From an uncultured bacterium (lineage in GTDB: Bacteria > Cyanobacteriota > Vampirovibrionia > Gastranaerophilales > Gastranaerophilaceae), in the NCBI GenBank assembly GCA_900554095.1, contig USGC01000091.1, positions 1 to 7,122 on the forward strand: a stretch of 7,122 nucleotides of DNA, read 5' to 3'. Under the pieces are notes generated by a model. The model had not been told where the DNA came from. It searched no databases and worked only from the letters and a program-made list of their open reading frames with translations. Shown in pieces: positions 1 to 6,288 of this stretch; position 1 is the stretch's first letter; every line of letters starts with the position of its first letter. Position numbers and translations under genes: made by a program.

Positions 1-927
1 CGCGGGTTTATACCGCTTAAAGGAAGAAATGTTGGGGTAGAAACCCCAACCTACAGATGTATAACCCCCTCTCCTTTTGGAAGAGGGAGCAGGAGTTGGC
101 GAGCAAACGCGAGCCTTACTCCTGCGGGTGAGGGGGCAATAGGAGTAGGTAGGTTTTTCCGCCCAACAGCGTCCAAGATAGCATTTACTTTAGCAGAGGT
201 TTTAATAACCCTTGGCATAATAGGTGTCGTAGCAGCTCTGACGCTGCCTGCAATAATTCAAAATTACCAAAAAATAGTACTAAAAAATCAATTTGGGAAA
301 TTCTATTCCCAATTTTTTAATGCTGTAAGGATGATTCAAGCAGAAAACGACGGCCCAATCGGGTGCTATTATAGAAAAAAAGCGCTTTGTAAATCCATAT
401 GCATAGGTGATATTAACGAATATGGAGGTTGTACAAAGCAAGTATGTGAAGACGGTAGTCCGCTTCCTCAGAATAACATAAGTATTACTTTTGACTGCGT
501 GAGGTTGCAGGATGAATTATTTACCAAAAAGCTAAAAGTTGTGAAATTTTGTAAAAATAATGCACTTGCAAACGGCTGTGTAAGTGATAAGTTAAGAGGT
601 GTAGATATTGTACGCCAGGAAATACATCCAGATTATCAATATAAGGAAAATACGTTTTCAGATGATCAAATAAAAAATACTAACGCTGCATGGGTTTTAG
701 CTGATGGTACAATTTTAGTAAAACACTCAACATTTCAGACTAAGTCCATAGCATATCTTGTTGATATTAACGGCGCTAAATCTCCAAACAAATGGGGGTA
801 TGATATATTTACATTCGGGTATTACGGCGACGAGGTCAATGGAATAACTGAAATAAGAGGACTGGACTATATAACCGAAAAAGGCGGTACTCAATCAACT
901 AATATGTTTACAGGCTGGTTCAAGTAG
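1..927 (+). CDS. Type IV prepilin / type II secretion pseudopilin-like protein, 5' end unresolved
   Basis: Secreted or pilus-associated pseudopilin-like protein; its exact role is unknown. The frame is open from the left edge to a TAG at 925-927 and has no ATG, GTG or TTG before 331. Starting at 331 would drop the class III prepilin signal at 181-250, which reads A-FTLAEVLITLGIIGVVAAL, with the family's Glu at +5 of the mature chain and a hydrophobic N-terminal helix. Cleavage before Phe (codon 184-186) would leave a mature chain of 247 residues. The -1 residue is Ala, not the usual Gly. The C-terminal part carries a D-I-N-G-x-K-x-P-N-K-W-G-x-D-x-F motif (about 763-813) that I recall from minor pseudopilins. 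Eight cysteines lie in the middle. The preceding 60 codons are Arg/Pro/Gly-rich and encoded by palindromic repeats. The true start is either outside the window or is the out-of-frame ATG at 29. The family is confident; the start and intactness are not. Confidence 0.8.
   Translation, partial: RGFIPLKGRNVGVETPTYRCITPSPFGRGSRSWRANASLTPAGEGAIGVGRFFRPTASKIAFTLAEVLITLGIIGVVAALTLPAIIQNYQKIVLKNQFGKFYSQFFNAVRMIQAENDGPIGCYYRKKALCKSICIGDINEYGGCTKQVCEDGSPLPQNNISITFDCVRLQDELFTKKLKVVKFCKNNALANGCVSDKLRGVDIVRQEIHPDYQYKENTFSDDQIKNTNAAWVLADGTILVKHSTFQTKSIAYLVDINGAKSPNKWGYDIFTFGYYGDEVNGITEIRGLDYITEKGGTQSTNMFTGWFK
19..31 (+). promoter_or_regulatory. Candidate ribosome binding site and ATG one base out of frame
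   Basis: AAAGGA at 19-24 is followed by ATG at 29-31, a short but workable spacing. In this frame the ATG opens only Met-Leu-Gly and then TAG at 38-40. The long prepilin frame is one base away: adding a single base between 31 and 40 would join this ATG to the prepilin as an ORF of 299 residues. The site may be the original start displaced by a small indel or by repeat insertion, or it may be chance. Confidence 0.4.
30..54. repeat. Short palindromic repeat-like element (GTTGGGG...CCCCAAC)
   Basis: A perfect 7-base inverted repeat, GTTGGGG at 31-37 and CCCCAAC at 44-50, has a 6-base loop and is followed by CTACA. The overall form resembles the TGTTGGG...CCCAACCTACA family of small interspersed palindromes that I recall from many bacterial genomes, including cyanobacteria. 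It lies inside the open prepilin frame and encodes NVGVETPTY. Only one copy is visible, so its repeat nature rests on recall. Confidence 0.5.
65..137. repeat. GC-rich interspersed palindromic element
   Basis: The element is much richer in G and C than its surroundings and has nested dyads. CCCTCTCC at 67-74 pairs with GGAAGAGGG at 79-87, with one bulge. GCAGGAGT at 89-96 pairs perfectly with ACTCCTGC at 118-125, with GGC at 98-100 and GCC at 113-115 inside. The outer arms CCCCCTCTCC (65-74) and GGTGAGGGGG (127-136) match with one mismatch. This is the form of the CCCTCTCC...GTGAGGGGG repeat that I recall as scattered in many genomes and often translated as a GRGSRSWRANASLTPAGEG-like peptide. 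It reads through in the prepilin frame. Copy number cannot be judged here. Confidence 0.6.
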
Positions 928-944
928 TTTTGGGAATTATATAT

Positions 945-975
945 AAAAACAGCCTCTTTTATAGAGGCTGTTTTT
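945..975. terminator. Bidirectional intrinsic terminator between the pseudopilin gene and secY
   Basis: A perfect 12-base stem, AAAAACAGCCTC at 945-956 with GAGGCTGTTTTT at 964-975, encloses a 7-base loop. On the plus strand the stem ends in a T run 18 bases after the pseudopilin stop. On the minus strand it also ends in a T run, 16 bases after the secY stop. It therefore can end both convergent transcripts, and it marks the 3' end of the rpsE-rpmD-rplO-secY unit. Confidence 0.9.
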
Positions 976-991
976 GTGTTTGTTGTTATGA

Positions 992-2329
992 TTATTCTTT
1001 CAAGAAAGATTCATAGTTTCTTGCCAGAAGGTGCGTTTTTACTTGGTTTATTAAGTCAAGAGCTACACCTACCATGATTATTAACGATGTCGCGCCAATA
1101 CCTTGCAATGTTTTGATGTTTGTAACATAACTTGCAAATGACGGAACCAGAGCAATTATACCTAAGCCCATTGCCCCGATAAAAGTTGTCTTTGAAAGAA
1201 TTTTATCCAACGCATCCGCTGTTGGTTTTCCCGGCTTAATACCCGGTATTGATGAACCGTATTTTTTCAAGTTTGTTGCTATGTCCTTTGGCTGCATGTT
1301 CGGCATAATTGAGGCGTAGAAGAATGTCAACGCTACAATTAACAAGAAGTACAGCACATAGTAAACGATTCCGTCCGGACTCATTACGTGAGTTAAGTGA
1401 ACGACAAAGTTCTTTACTGCAACTGATTTGAAGTTGGCTTGGCCTACAATACTCAACACAGTTGACGGGAAAAGCAATATTGCAATTGCAAAGATAATTG
1501 GCATTACACCGCCCGGATTGAGTTTAAACGGAATAAAAGAATTCATACCGCCGTAAACTTTGTTTCCGACTTGTCTTTTCGGATTAACAATAACTACCTT
1601 TCTGACTGCTTCCTGCATAATTACGATGAATACCATTGTAATAAAGAATATTGCAAGCAGAGCAACCAAACCTAACTGTAATGATACGCTTTTGGATACC
1701 ATTTGGGCTGTTCTCGCTGCATAAACCGGAATTCCGGATAATATGCCAACAAAGATTATCAATGAACCTCCGTTGCCGATGCCTTTTTCAGTAATAAGTT
1801 CTGAAATCCACATTACTAGGACAGAACCCGCTGTTAAAACTACTATAGAACTTATATAGAACATAATGTGGTTAACATTCGGCGCAATTGCTCCAGGCAA
1901 ATGGCGCATAAACATCATAAAGATTAATGACTGAAATACAGCCAAGATAACAGTGAATATTCGGGTATATTGCGACAATTTTCTTCTGCCGGCTTCACCT
2001 TCTTCTTTTTGCAGCTTTTCAAGTGATGGAATAACTACAGAAACAAGCTGGATGATGATTGATGCCGTGATAAACGGCCCGATACCTAATGCAAATATTG
2101 AAACATTTCCCAATGCACCGCCTGAAAATAAGTCCAAAAAGCCTATGATATTATTTCCTTGTGCTAAATTGCTGAACACTTGGTTATTAATACCAAATAG
2201 CGGCATTTGTGCACCTAATCTGAACGCTGCAATCATCAAGAAAGTAAACAATATTTTCTGCTTCAAGCCTGACGCCTGCCACATTGACATTAAATCATCA
2301 GTTGTCGGCATTTTCATTCCTTGTGCCAT
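992..2329 (-). CDS. secY: Protein translocase subunit SecY
   Basis: Pore-forming subunit of the SecYEG channel, which passes unfolded proteins across or into the plasma membrane with SecA or the ribosome. The length of 445 residues is normal, with about ten hydrophobic segments. Visible family features are the plug/TM2 region (about 60-98, FLDLFSGGALGNVSIFALGI), GEAGRRKLSQYTR at 111-123, the ISELITEKGIGNGGSLIIF stretch at 175-193, the cytosolic C5 loop IPGIKPGKPTADALDKIL at 361-378 that contacts SecA and the ribosome, and the C-terminal GVALDLINQVKTHLLARNYE at 421-440. The ATG overlaps the rplO stop by one base (TAATG), and no strong Shine-Dalgarno is visible, so translation is probably coupled to rplO. 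It is the last gene of the unit; adk, map and infA, which often follow, are absent. Confidence 0.98.
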   Translation of the reverse strand: MAQGMKMPTTDDLMSMWQASGLKQKILFTFLMIAAFRLGAQMPLFGINNQVFSNLAQGNNIIGFLDLFSGGALGNVSIFALGIGPFITASIIIQLVSVVIPSLEKLQKEEGEAGRRKLSQYTRIFTVILAVFQSLIFMMFMRHLPGAIAPNVNHIMFYISSIVVLTAGSVLVMWISELITEKGIGNGGSLIIFVGILSGIPVYAARTAQMVSKSVSLQLGLVALLAIFFITMVFIVIMQEAVRKVVIVNPKRQVGNKVYGGMNSFIPFKLNPGGVMPIIFAIAILLFPSTVLSIVGQANFKSVAVKNFVVHLTHVMSPDGIVYYVLYFLLIVALTFFYASIMPNMQPKDIATNLKKYGSSIPGIKPGKPTADALDKILSKTTFIGAMGLGIIALVPSFASYVTNIKTLQGIGATSLIIMVGVALDLINQVKTHLLARNYESFLKE

Positions 2330-2781
2330 TATACTAATTCAACCTTTCCGCCTGCGGCTTCGATTTTTTCTTTTGCAGATGGTGAAACATAAGCGGCTTT
2401 TACAGTAATAGCTTCTTTAATTTCGCCATTGCCTAAAACTCTCAAACCATCTGATGAGGGGTGAGCTTTTCTTGCTTCTTTAAGGCATTCAATGCAAACT
2501 TCTTTCATGCCTAATTGTGCTAGTCTGCCTACATTAATTTCAGTCCAGTTGCGTTTGTTGATAACTTGGAAACCTTTTAATTTAGGCAATCTTCTGTAAG
2601 CAGGCATTTGTCCGCCTTCAAAACCTCTTTTAGACGCACTGCCTGAACGTTGGCCTTCACCGTTGTGTCCGCGGCAAGATGTTTTACCGTGTCCTGATGA
2701 ACGTCCTCTTCCTACTCTTTTACTTTTATGTGTAGACCCTTCTGCCGGTCTTAAATCTTCTAATTTAATTCTATCTGTCAT
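2329..2781 (-). CDS. rplO: 50S ribosomal protein L15
   Basis: Large-subunit protein that binds 23S rRNA and acts late in 50S assembly. At 150 residues it has the usual bacterial length. The N-terminal basic, glycine-rich tail (RVGRGRSSGHGKTSCRGHNG, 22-41) is followed by the family signature KRGFEGGQMPAYRRLPKLKGF (51-71). The C-terminal globular part ends in SPSAKEKIEAAGGKVELV, the typical L15 close. The start has AAAGG at 2795-2791, nine bases upstream of the ATG. It lies 56 bases after rpmD and overlaps the secY start by one base, so it shares a transcript with both. Confidence 0.97.
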   Translation of the reverse strand: MTDRIKLEDLRPAEGSTHKSKRVGRGRSSGHGKTSCRGHNGEGQRSGSASKRGFEGGQMPAYRRLPKLKGFQVINKRNWTEINVGRLAQLGMKEVCIECLKEARKAHPSSDGLRVLGNGEIKEAITVKAAYVSPSAKEKIEAAGGKVELV

Positions 2782-2837
2782 TTTTAATTTCCTTTATCTT
2801 TTTATATAGTACCGCTCGCGTTAACTTACGCAGTCAA

Positions 2838-3023
2838 CTATTCTGTTACTTCCAGTAAGTGTGGAACTTTGTTAATCATACCCATAATTGTCGGACTGTT
2901 ATAGTGTTCAACAACTTGGTCTTTTTTAGTTAAGCCTAAACCTCTGACGGTTTTTCTTTGAGATTCTGATGAACCGATGAGGCTTTTAACCAATTTAATT
3001 TTAATTTTTTTAGTATCTGCCAT
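2838..3023 (-). CDS. rpmD: 50S ribosomal protein L30
   Basis: Small large-subunit protein of 61 residues, close to the 59 of E. coli L30. The hallmarks are the N-terminal KIKIKLVKSLIGS strand, the VRGLGLTKKDQVVEH turn in the middle (27-41), and PTIMGMINKVPHLLEV near the end (44-59), which matches the P-x-I-x-G-M-I-N-x-V pattern of the family. AAAGG at 3036-3032, eight bases before the ATG, supports the start. It sits in the normal rpsE-rpmD-rplO order with gaps of 58 and 56 bases. From memory, photosynthetic cyanobacteria lack this gene, so its presence argues for a non-photosynthetic relative or another phylum. Confidence 0.96.
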   Translation of the reverse strand: MADTKKIKIKLVKSLIGSSESQRKTVRGLGLTKKDQVVEHYNSPTIMGMINKVPHLLEVTE

Positions 3024-3081
3024 TTTATTTTCCTTTATTATTTTACTTAATCTAATAATGTTATATCAATACCACAGTGGA

Positions 3082-3723
3082 CTAATTTAAGAATTCAGCC
3101 ATTGAAAGGCCGCGTCTTTTAGCTGCATCTGTGAACGGTGTTAATCTTTGTAGTGCATCAATTGTTGCATTAGCAGCGTTGAGCGGAGATTTTGAACCTA
3201 ATGATTTTGAAAGAATGTTTTCAATACCTGCAAGCTCAAGAACAGAACGAACCGCACCACCTGCAATAATACCTGTACCTTGAGAAGCTGGTTTTAACAT
3301 AACTTCACCAGCACCTGCATGTCCAACAATCGGATGAGGAATTGTTGTTTTAAAGATTGGAACAGTGATAAGATTTTTTCTGCCGTCAGCAATAGCTTTT
3401 TGAATAGCAACGATGACTTCAGAAGCTTTAGCACAGCCAACACCAACTTGTCCTTTTTGATTCCCAACAATTACAATTGCACGGAAGCTAAGCTTTTTAC
3501 CGCCCTTAACAACTTTTGTTACACGGCTGATTTGAACAACTCTTTCTGTCCATTCGCTTTGCGGTTTTTCATCAACTGTTTCTATTTTTTGTTTTCTGCC
3601 GCGGCCTTTTCTCCCTCTGGCTGGTTTGTCTTCAGTTTCTACAGGAGTTTCTTCATTTTTTTCTTCTACTGTTTGTGCAGAAGCCTCTGTAACTGACATT
3701 TCTTCTTTGTTTTCTAAATCCAT
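3082..3723 (-). CDS. rpsE: 30S ribosomal protein S5 with long N-terminal extension
   Basis: Small-subunit protein involved in decoding accuracy and in shaping the mRNA entry channel. The S5 double-stranded-RNA-binding-like N domain starts near residue 57 (EWTERVVQISRVTKVVKGGKK) and continues through LSFRAIVIVGNQKGQVGVG. The C domain has ASQGTGIIAGGAVRSVLELAG (about 146-166) and SKSPLNAANATIDAL. At 213 residues it is about 45 longer than E. coli S5 (167). The extra N-terminus is acidic (1-34), then basic (RGRKGRGRKQK, 37-47), and looks disordered. Where most S5 proteins have G-x-G-K-A, this one reads G-C-A-K-A at 96-100. AAAGG at 3737-3733, nine bases before the ATG, supports the long start. 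It is the first gene of the detached spc segment; rplR, the usual upstream neighbour, is absent. Confidence 0.96.
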   Translation of the reverse strand: MDLENKEEMSVTEASAQTVEEKNEETPVETEDKPARGRKGRGRKQKIETVDEKPQSEWTERVVQISRVTKVVKGGKKLSFRAIVIVGNQKGQVGVGCAKASEVIVAIQKAIADGRKNLITVPIFKTTIPHPIVGHAGAGEVMLKPASQGTGIIAGGAVRSVLELAGIENILSKSLGSKSPLNAANATIDALQRLTPFTDAAKRRGLSMAEFLN

Positions 3724-3810
3724 TGATTTTTACCTTTCATTTTAAAATGTGAATTTAATACTTTTATTTTTACGAATACATCAAAAGTAAAGCTGATTAA
3801 GCCCTATGAT

Positions 3811-3839
3811 AAAATATTCGTGAGTAACTTTTCTGACAA
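3811..3839 (-). promoter_or_regulatory. Likely promoter for the rpsE-rpmD-rplO-secY unit
   Basis: On the minus strand, TTGTCA (3839-3834, five of six to the -35 consensus) is separated by exactly 17 bases from TATTTT (3816-3811, four of six to the -10 consensus). Transcription would start near 3804 and leave a leader of about 80 bases before the rpsE ATG. I see no clear hairpin terminator between the mutase stop (3906) and this site, so readthrough from the mutase remains possible. Confidence 0.55.
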
Positions 3840-3905
3840 AACAAAGTTAACACAAACTCATTTAAAAATCAAGGCAAATATTACTTTTATTTAACTTCCA
3901 TTACA

Positions 3906-5357
3906 TTATTTGCTCTTTAAAATATTTTCCAGAGTATTAATCATGCAGGATTTGAATTTTTCGCATTGCTCGCTGGTTTTTGCCTCAAATCTCAATGTAA
4001 AAACAGGTTCTGTATTGCTCTGTCTTATAAGTGCAAAACCGCCGTCAAACACAATCCGCATACCATCTAAAGTTATAATTTCTTTAATATCAGAACCGAA
4101 CATGTTTTTGTCTTTTTCAACGCATTTTTTAAACTGCTCCAAAGTCTCTTTTTTGCGTTCATTTGGACAAGGGAAACGGACTTCGGGCGACGAGCATACC
4201 TGGTTAAACGGCTCAAGCATACTAGAAATTTTAAAATCAGGATTAATTTTTTTGTGCTTTGCAATAATTTCTATCATGCGGCAGCCTGCGTAAATCGCGT
4301 CGTCAAAGCCGTAATATCTGTCTTTGAAAAACGTATGTCCACTCATCTCGCCTGCTAAAAGGGCATTTGTTTCTTTCATTTTGTCTTTAATGTAACCATG
4401 TCCTGTCTTGCACATTACAGCATGTCCGCCTGCGTTGTTAATGGTGTCGTAAAGCACTTGTGAACACTTAACTTCTGAGACAATGTAAGGCTTTTCTTCG
4501 GATTTATAATCATCAAGCAAATCAAGTGCATAGATTAAAAGGAGTTTATCACCGGTCAAAGCGTTTCCATCACTGTCAATAACACCAATTCTATCACTGT
4601 CGCCATCGTATGCTATGCCCAAATCAGCTTTATTCTCTTTAACAGTTTCCTGGATTACTTTAAGTGTTTTTAAATCGCTCGGATTGGGGTGGTGGTTAGG
4701 GAAAGTCCCGTCGGGTTCAGAAAAAAGTTCAATAACCTCACACCCCAATTCTCTGTAAAGTTCAGGGCCGACAACACCGCCAGTCGCATTTGCGCTGTCG
4801 ACAACAACTTTGATACCTTGGCCGATTTTTCCAAAACGTTTTTTCATATCATTTATATAATCAGGAATAATATTGTAATCCTCAATTTTTCCTGTTGGAA
4901 TAGATGGCTGGGAAGGGTTTTTCATTTCAGAAAAAGTATGTTCTTTAACTTCAGCAATCTGCTTTTCAGAAAGAGTTCTTTTAGCGTAAGTCATTTTTAA
5001 GCCGTTGTATTCTTTAGGGTTGTGGCTTGCTGTAATAATTGCGGCAGCAGTAATTTGCTTATCCTGTACACCTGCGGCTTCTGAGTAATAGCCTATTGGA
5101 GTTGGTGCAAGCCCAAGATTTACTACATTAGCGCCGGTTGATGTGATACCTTCAATGAGTGCCTTTGACAAGTTAGGAGAATGCGTTCTTGCATCACGCG
5201 CAACCGTAATCCACATCTGTGCAGGCTGCTTGCCTGATTGATTTTTAAGCCAATTTACAAAGCCTCTGCCTGTGTTATAAAAAAGTTCCTCGGTGATGTC
5301 TTCGCCGTAAATACCTCTAATATCGTTTTTACCGAAAGCGTGTTCATATTTTTTCAT
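3906..5357 (-). CDS. Phosphomannomutase / phosphoglucomutase (alpha-D-phosphohexomutase family)
   Basis: Cytosolic enzyme that interconverts hexose 1- and 6-phosphates, feeding nucleotide-sugar synthesis for polysaccharides, lipopolysaccharide or glycogen. All four family sites are present in 483 residues: the catalytic phosphoserine loop TASHNP (109-114, Ser111), the metal-binding DGDSDRIG (251-258), the sugar-recognition loop GEMSGH (336-341), and the phosphate-binding RQSNTEP (445-451) followed by LRFEA. GEMSGH matches the bifunctional PMM/PGM (AlgC/ManB) group and is not the phosphoglucosamine mutase pattern. An R-G-I-Y-G-E-D motif near the N-terminus is also typical. AAGGGGAG at 5374-5367, nine bases before the ATG, is a strong Shine-Dalgarno. 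It is divergent from a sugar permease, a loose link to carbohydrate use. Which sugar it prefers cannot be read from sequence. Confidence 0.93.
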   Translation of the reverse strand: MKKYEHAFGKNDIRGIYGEDITEELFYNTGRGFVNWLKNQSGKQPAQMWITVARDARTHSPNLSKALIEGITSTGANVVNLGLAPTPIGYYSEAAGVQDKQITAAAIITASHNPKEYNGLKMTYAKRTLSEKQIAEVKEHTFSEMKNPSQPSIPTGKIEDYNIIPDYINDMKKRFGKIGQGIKVVVDSANATGGVVGPELYRELGCEVIELFSEPDGTFPNHHPNPSDLKTLKVIQETVKENKADLGIAYDGDSDRIGVIDSDGNALTGDKLLLIYALDLLDDYKSEEKPYIVSEVKCSQVLYDTINNAGGHAVMCKTGHGYIKDKMKETNALLAGEMSGHTFFKDRYYGFDDAIYAGCRMIEIIAKHKKINPDFKISSMLEPFNQVCSSPEVRFPCPNERKKETLEQFKKCVEKDKNMFGSDIKEIITLDGMRIVFDGGFALIRQSNTEPVFTLRFEAKTSEQCEKFKSCMINTLENILKSK

Positions 5358-5400
5358 AAAAGAATTCTCCCCTTAATATTTAGTCTATAATTAATATAAC
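5358..5400. promoter_or_regulatory. Short divergent promoter region with a start-abutting -10 box
   Basis: These 43 bases separate the start codons of the mutase (minus) and the permease (plus). TATAAT at 5386-5391 is a perfect plus-strand -10 hexamer ending nine bases before the permease ATG at 5401; no good -35 is seen 15-19 bases upstream. There is no Shine-Dalgarno before that ATG, so the transcript may be leaderless or nearly so. For the mutase a weak pair exists on the minus strand (TTTATA 5411-5406, 16 bases, TATAGA 5389-5384), which would overlap the permease promoter. Confidence 0.45.
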
Positions 5401-6288
5401 ATGGATATAAAGAAATTTCTCAGCGTAATTCTAAATGAACAAAAATATGCAGCTTGGCTTTTTCTGTTGCCTGCACTTGCGGGGACACTTGTTTTTATTG
5501 TAATACCTGTTTTTTGTTCGTTTGGTTTGAGCTTTATGAAATGGGATTTACTAAATCCTGTGCAATTTGTTGGCTTTCAAAACTACAAAGAAATTTTCAC
5601 AGAACCGTTATTTTTTAAAATATTGATAAACACAATTGTTTTTGCAATTGCCACCTCTGTTTTTGGGGTAATAATTCCTCTTGTTTTGGCTTGCATTTTG
5701 AATTCAAAAATCAAAGCCGGTGAATTTTTTAAAACAGCATATTTTTTACCGTTTATAACCCCAATGATAGTTATAGGAATAATTTGGGAGTGGATATTTG
5801 ATCCTAATATAGGTTTGCTTGCAAACTTATTAAAGCTTCACATAAACTGGCTTTATGATACTCATTTTGCAATGCCTGCACTCATAATTGTATCAGTTTG
5901 GAAATTAATCGGGTATAACATGGTTATATTTTTATCCTCGCTGTCTGCAATAAGCAACAGCTTGTTTGAAGCCGCAAAAATAGACGGGGCCAATACATTC
6001 CAGACTTTTAAAAAAGTAACGATACCTCTTTTGTCTCCTACAATATTTTTTGTTGTGATAATAACAGCAATAAGTTCTTTTCAAGTGTTTGATTTAATAT
6101 ACTTAATGACACAAGGCGGGCCTCTGGACAGCACAAACGTTTTGGTCTATGCGATTTACAAAAACGCTTTTGAATACTTTAACGTCGGAAAAGCCAGTGC
6201 TATAGCGTATGTTTTGTTTGTCATAATCCTGGTATTAACTTTAATTCAATGGAATTTAAGGAAGAAGTTAGTTTATAACGAGGATTAG
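5401..6288 (+). CDS. Carbohydrate ABC transporter permease (MalF/UgpA type)
   Basis: Inner-membrane subunit of a binding-protein-dependent sugar importer of the CUT1 type. It is 295 residues with six predicted membrane segments (about 17-40, 74-100, 111-133, 157-180, 211-235, 263-284). The N-terminal AAWLFLLPAL and the LSFMKWDLL-VGFQNYKEIF stretch are typical of MalF/UgpA permeases. The cytosolic EAA loop that docks the ATPase is clear at 190-211 (E-A-A-K-I-D-G-A, then F-K-K-V-T-I-P-L-L). The substrate cannot be told. Importers of this kind use two permeases, a binding protein and an ATPase; none of the others is in the window, and the next gene is convergent, so this permease is orphaned here. 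The ATG at 5401 fits the family N-terminus but has no Shine-Dalgarno. Its TAG (6286-6288) overlaps the opposing gene's TAA. Confidence 0.93.
   Translation: MDIKKFLSVILNEQKYAAWLFLLPALAGTLVFIVIPVFCSFGLSFMKWDLLNPVQFVGFQNYKEIFTEPLFFKILINTIVFAIATSVFGVIIPLVLACILNSKIKAGEFFKTAYFLPFITPMIVIGIIWEWIFDPNIGLLANLLKLHINWLYDTHFAMPALIIVSVWKLIGYNMVIFLSSLSAISNSLFEAAKIDGANTFQTFKKVTIPLLSPTIFFVVIITAISSFQVFDLIYLMTQGGPLDSTNVLVYAIYKNAFEYFNVGKASAIAYVLFVIILVLTLIQWNLRKKLVYNED

Noticed and set aside
57..131. Alternative small frame from ATG at 57
   Set aside because: It runs only through the palindromic element, ends at TGA 129-131, and has no ribosome site or family resemblance.
30..137. CRISPR-like repeats at the left end
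   Set aside because: The palindromes differ from each other and do not recur at regular spacing, and there are no spacers or cas genes.
331..927. ATG at 331 as the start of the pseudopilin
   Set aside because: It would discard the clear prepilin signal at 181-250 in the same frame and has no Shine-Dalgarno, so the gene must begin further upstream.
1953..2408. Plus-strand open frame of 151 codons opposite secY and rplO
   Set aside because: It lies fully antisense to two certain genes, has no recognisable domain, and its composition is that of a reverse-complement shadow.
3072..3080. Small palindrome CCACAGTGG between rpsE and rpmD
   Set aside because: Only a 4-base stem with no T run; too small to be a terminator, and expected by chance.
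3319..3696. Plus-strand open frame of 125 codons opposite rpsE
   Set aside because: Antisense to the S5 gene; the Phe/Asn/Ser-rich translation is what reversed AT-rich coding sequence gives.
3721..3750. Eight-codon upstream frame on the minus strand (ATG at 3740-3738) overlapping the rpsE start
   Set aside because: Its ATG overlaps the beginning of the rpsE Shine-Dalgarno region and has no ribosome site of its own; it is probably chance in AT-rich sequence.
4073..4264. Minus-strand open frame of 63 codons inside the mutase gene
   Set aside because: It overlaps the real mutase frame on the same strand and has no independent start signal.
3910..4293. Plus-strand open frame of 127 codons opposite the mutase
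   Set aside because: Antisense shadow of the C-terminal mutase region, which carries the conserved phosphate-binding loop on the other strand.
4689..5000. Plus-strand open frame of 103 codons opposite the mutase
   Set aside because: Antisense to the conserved catalytic part of the mutase; no motif.
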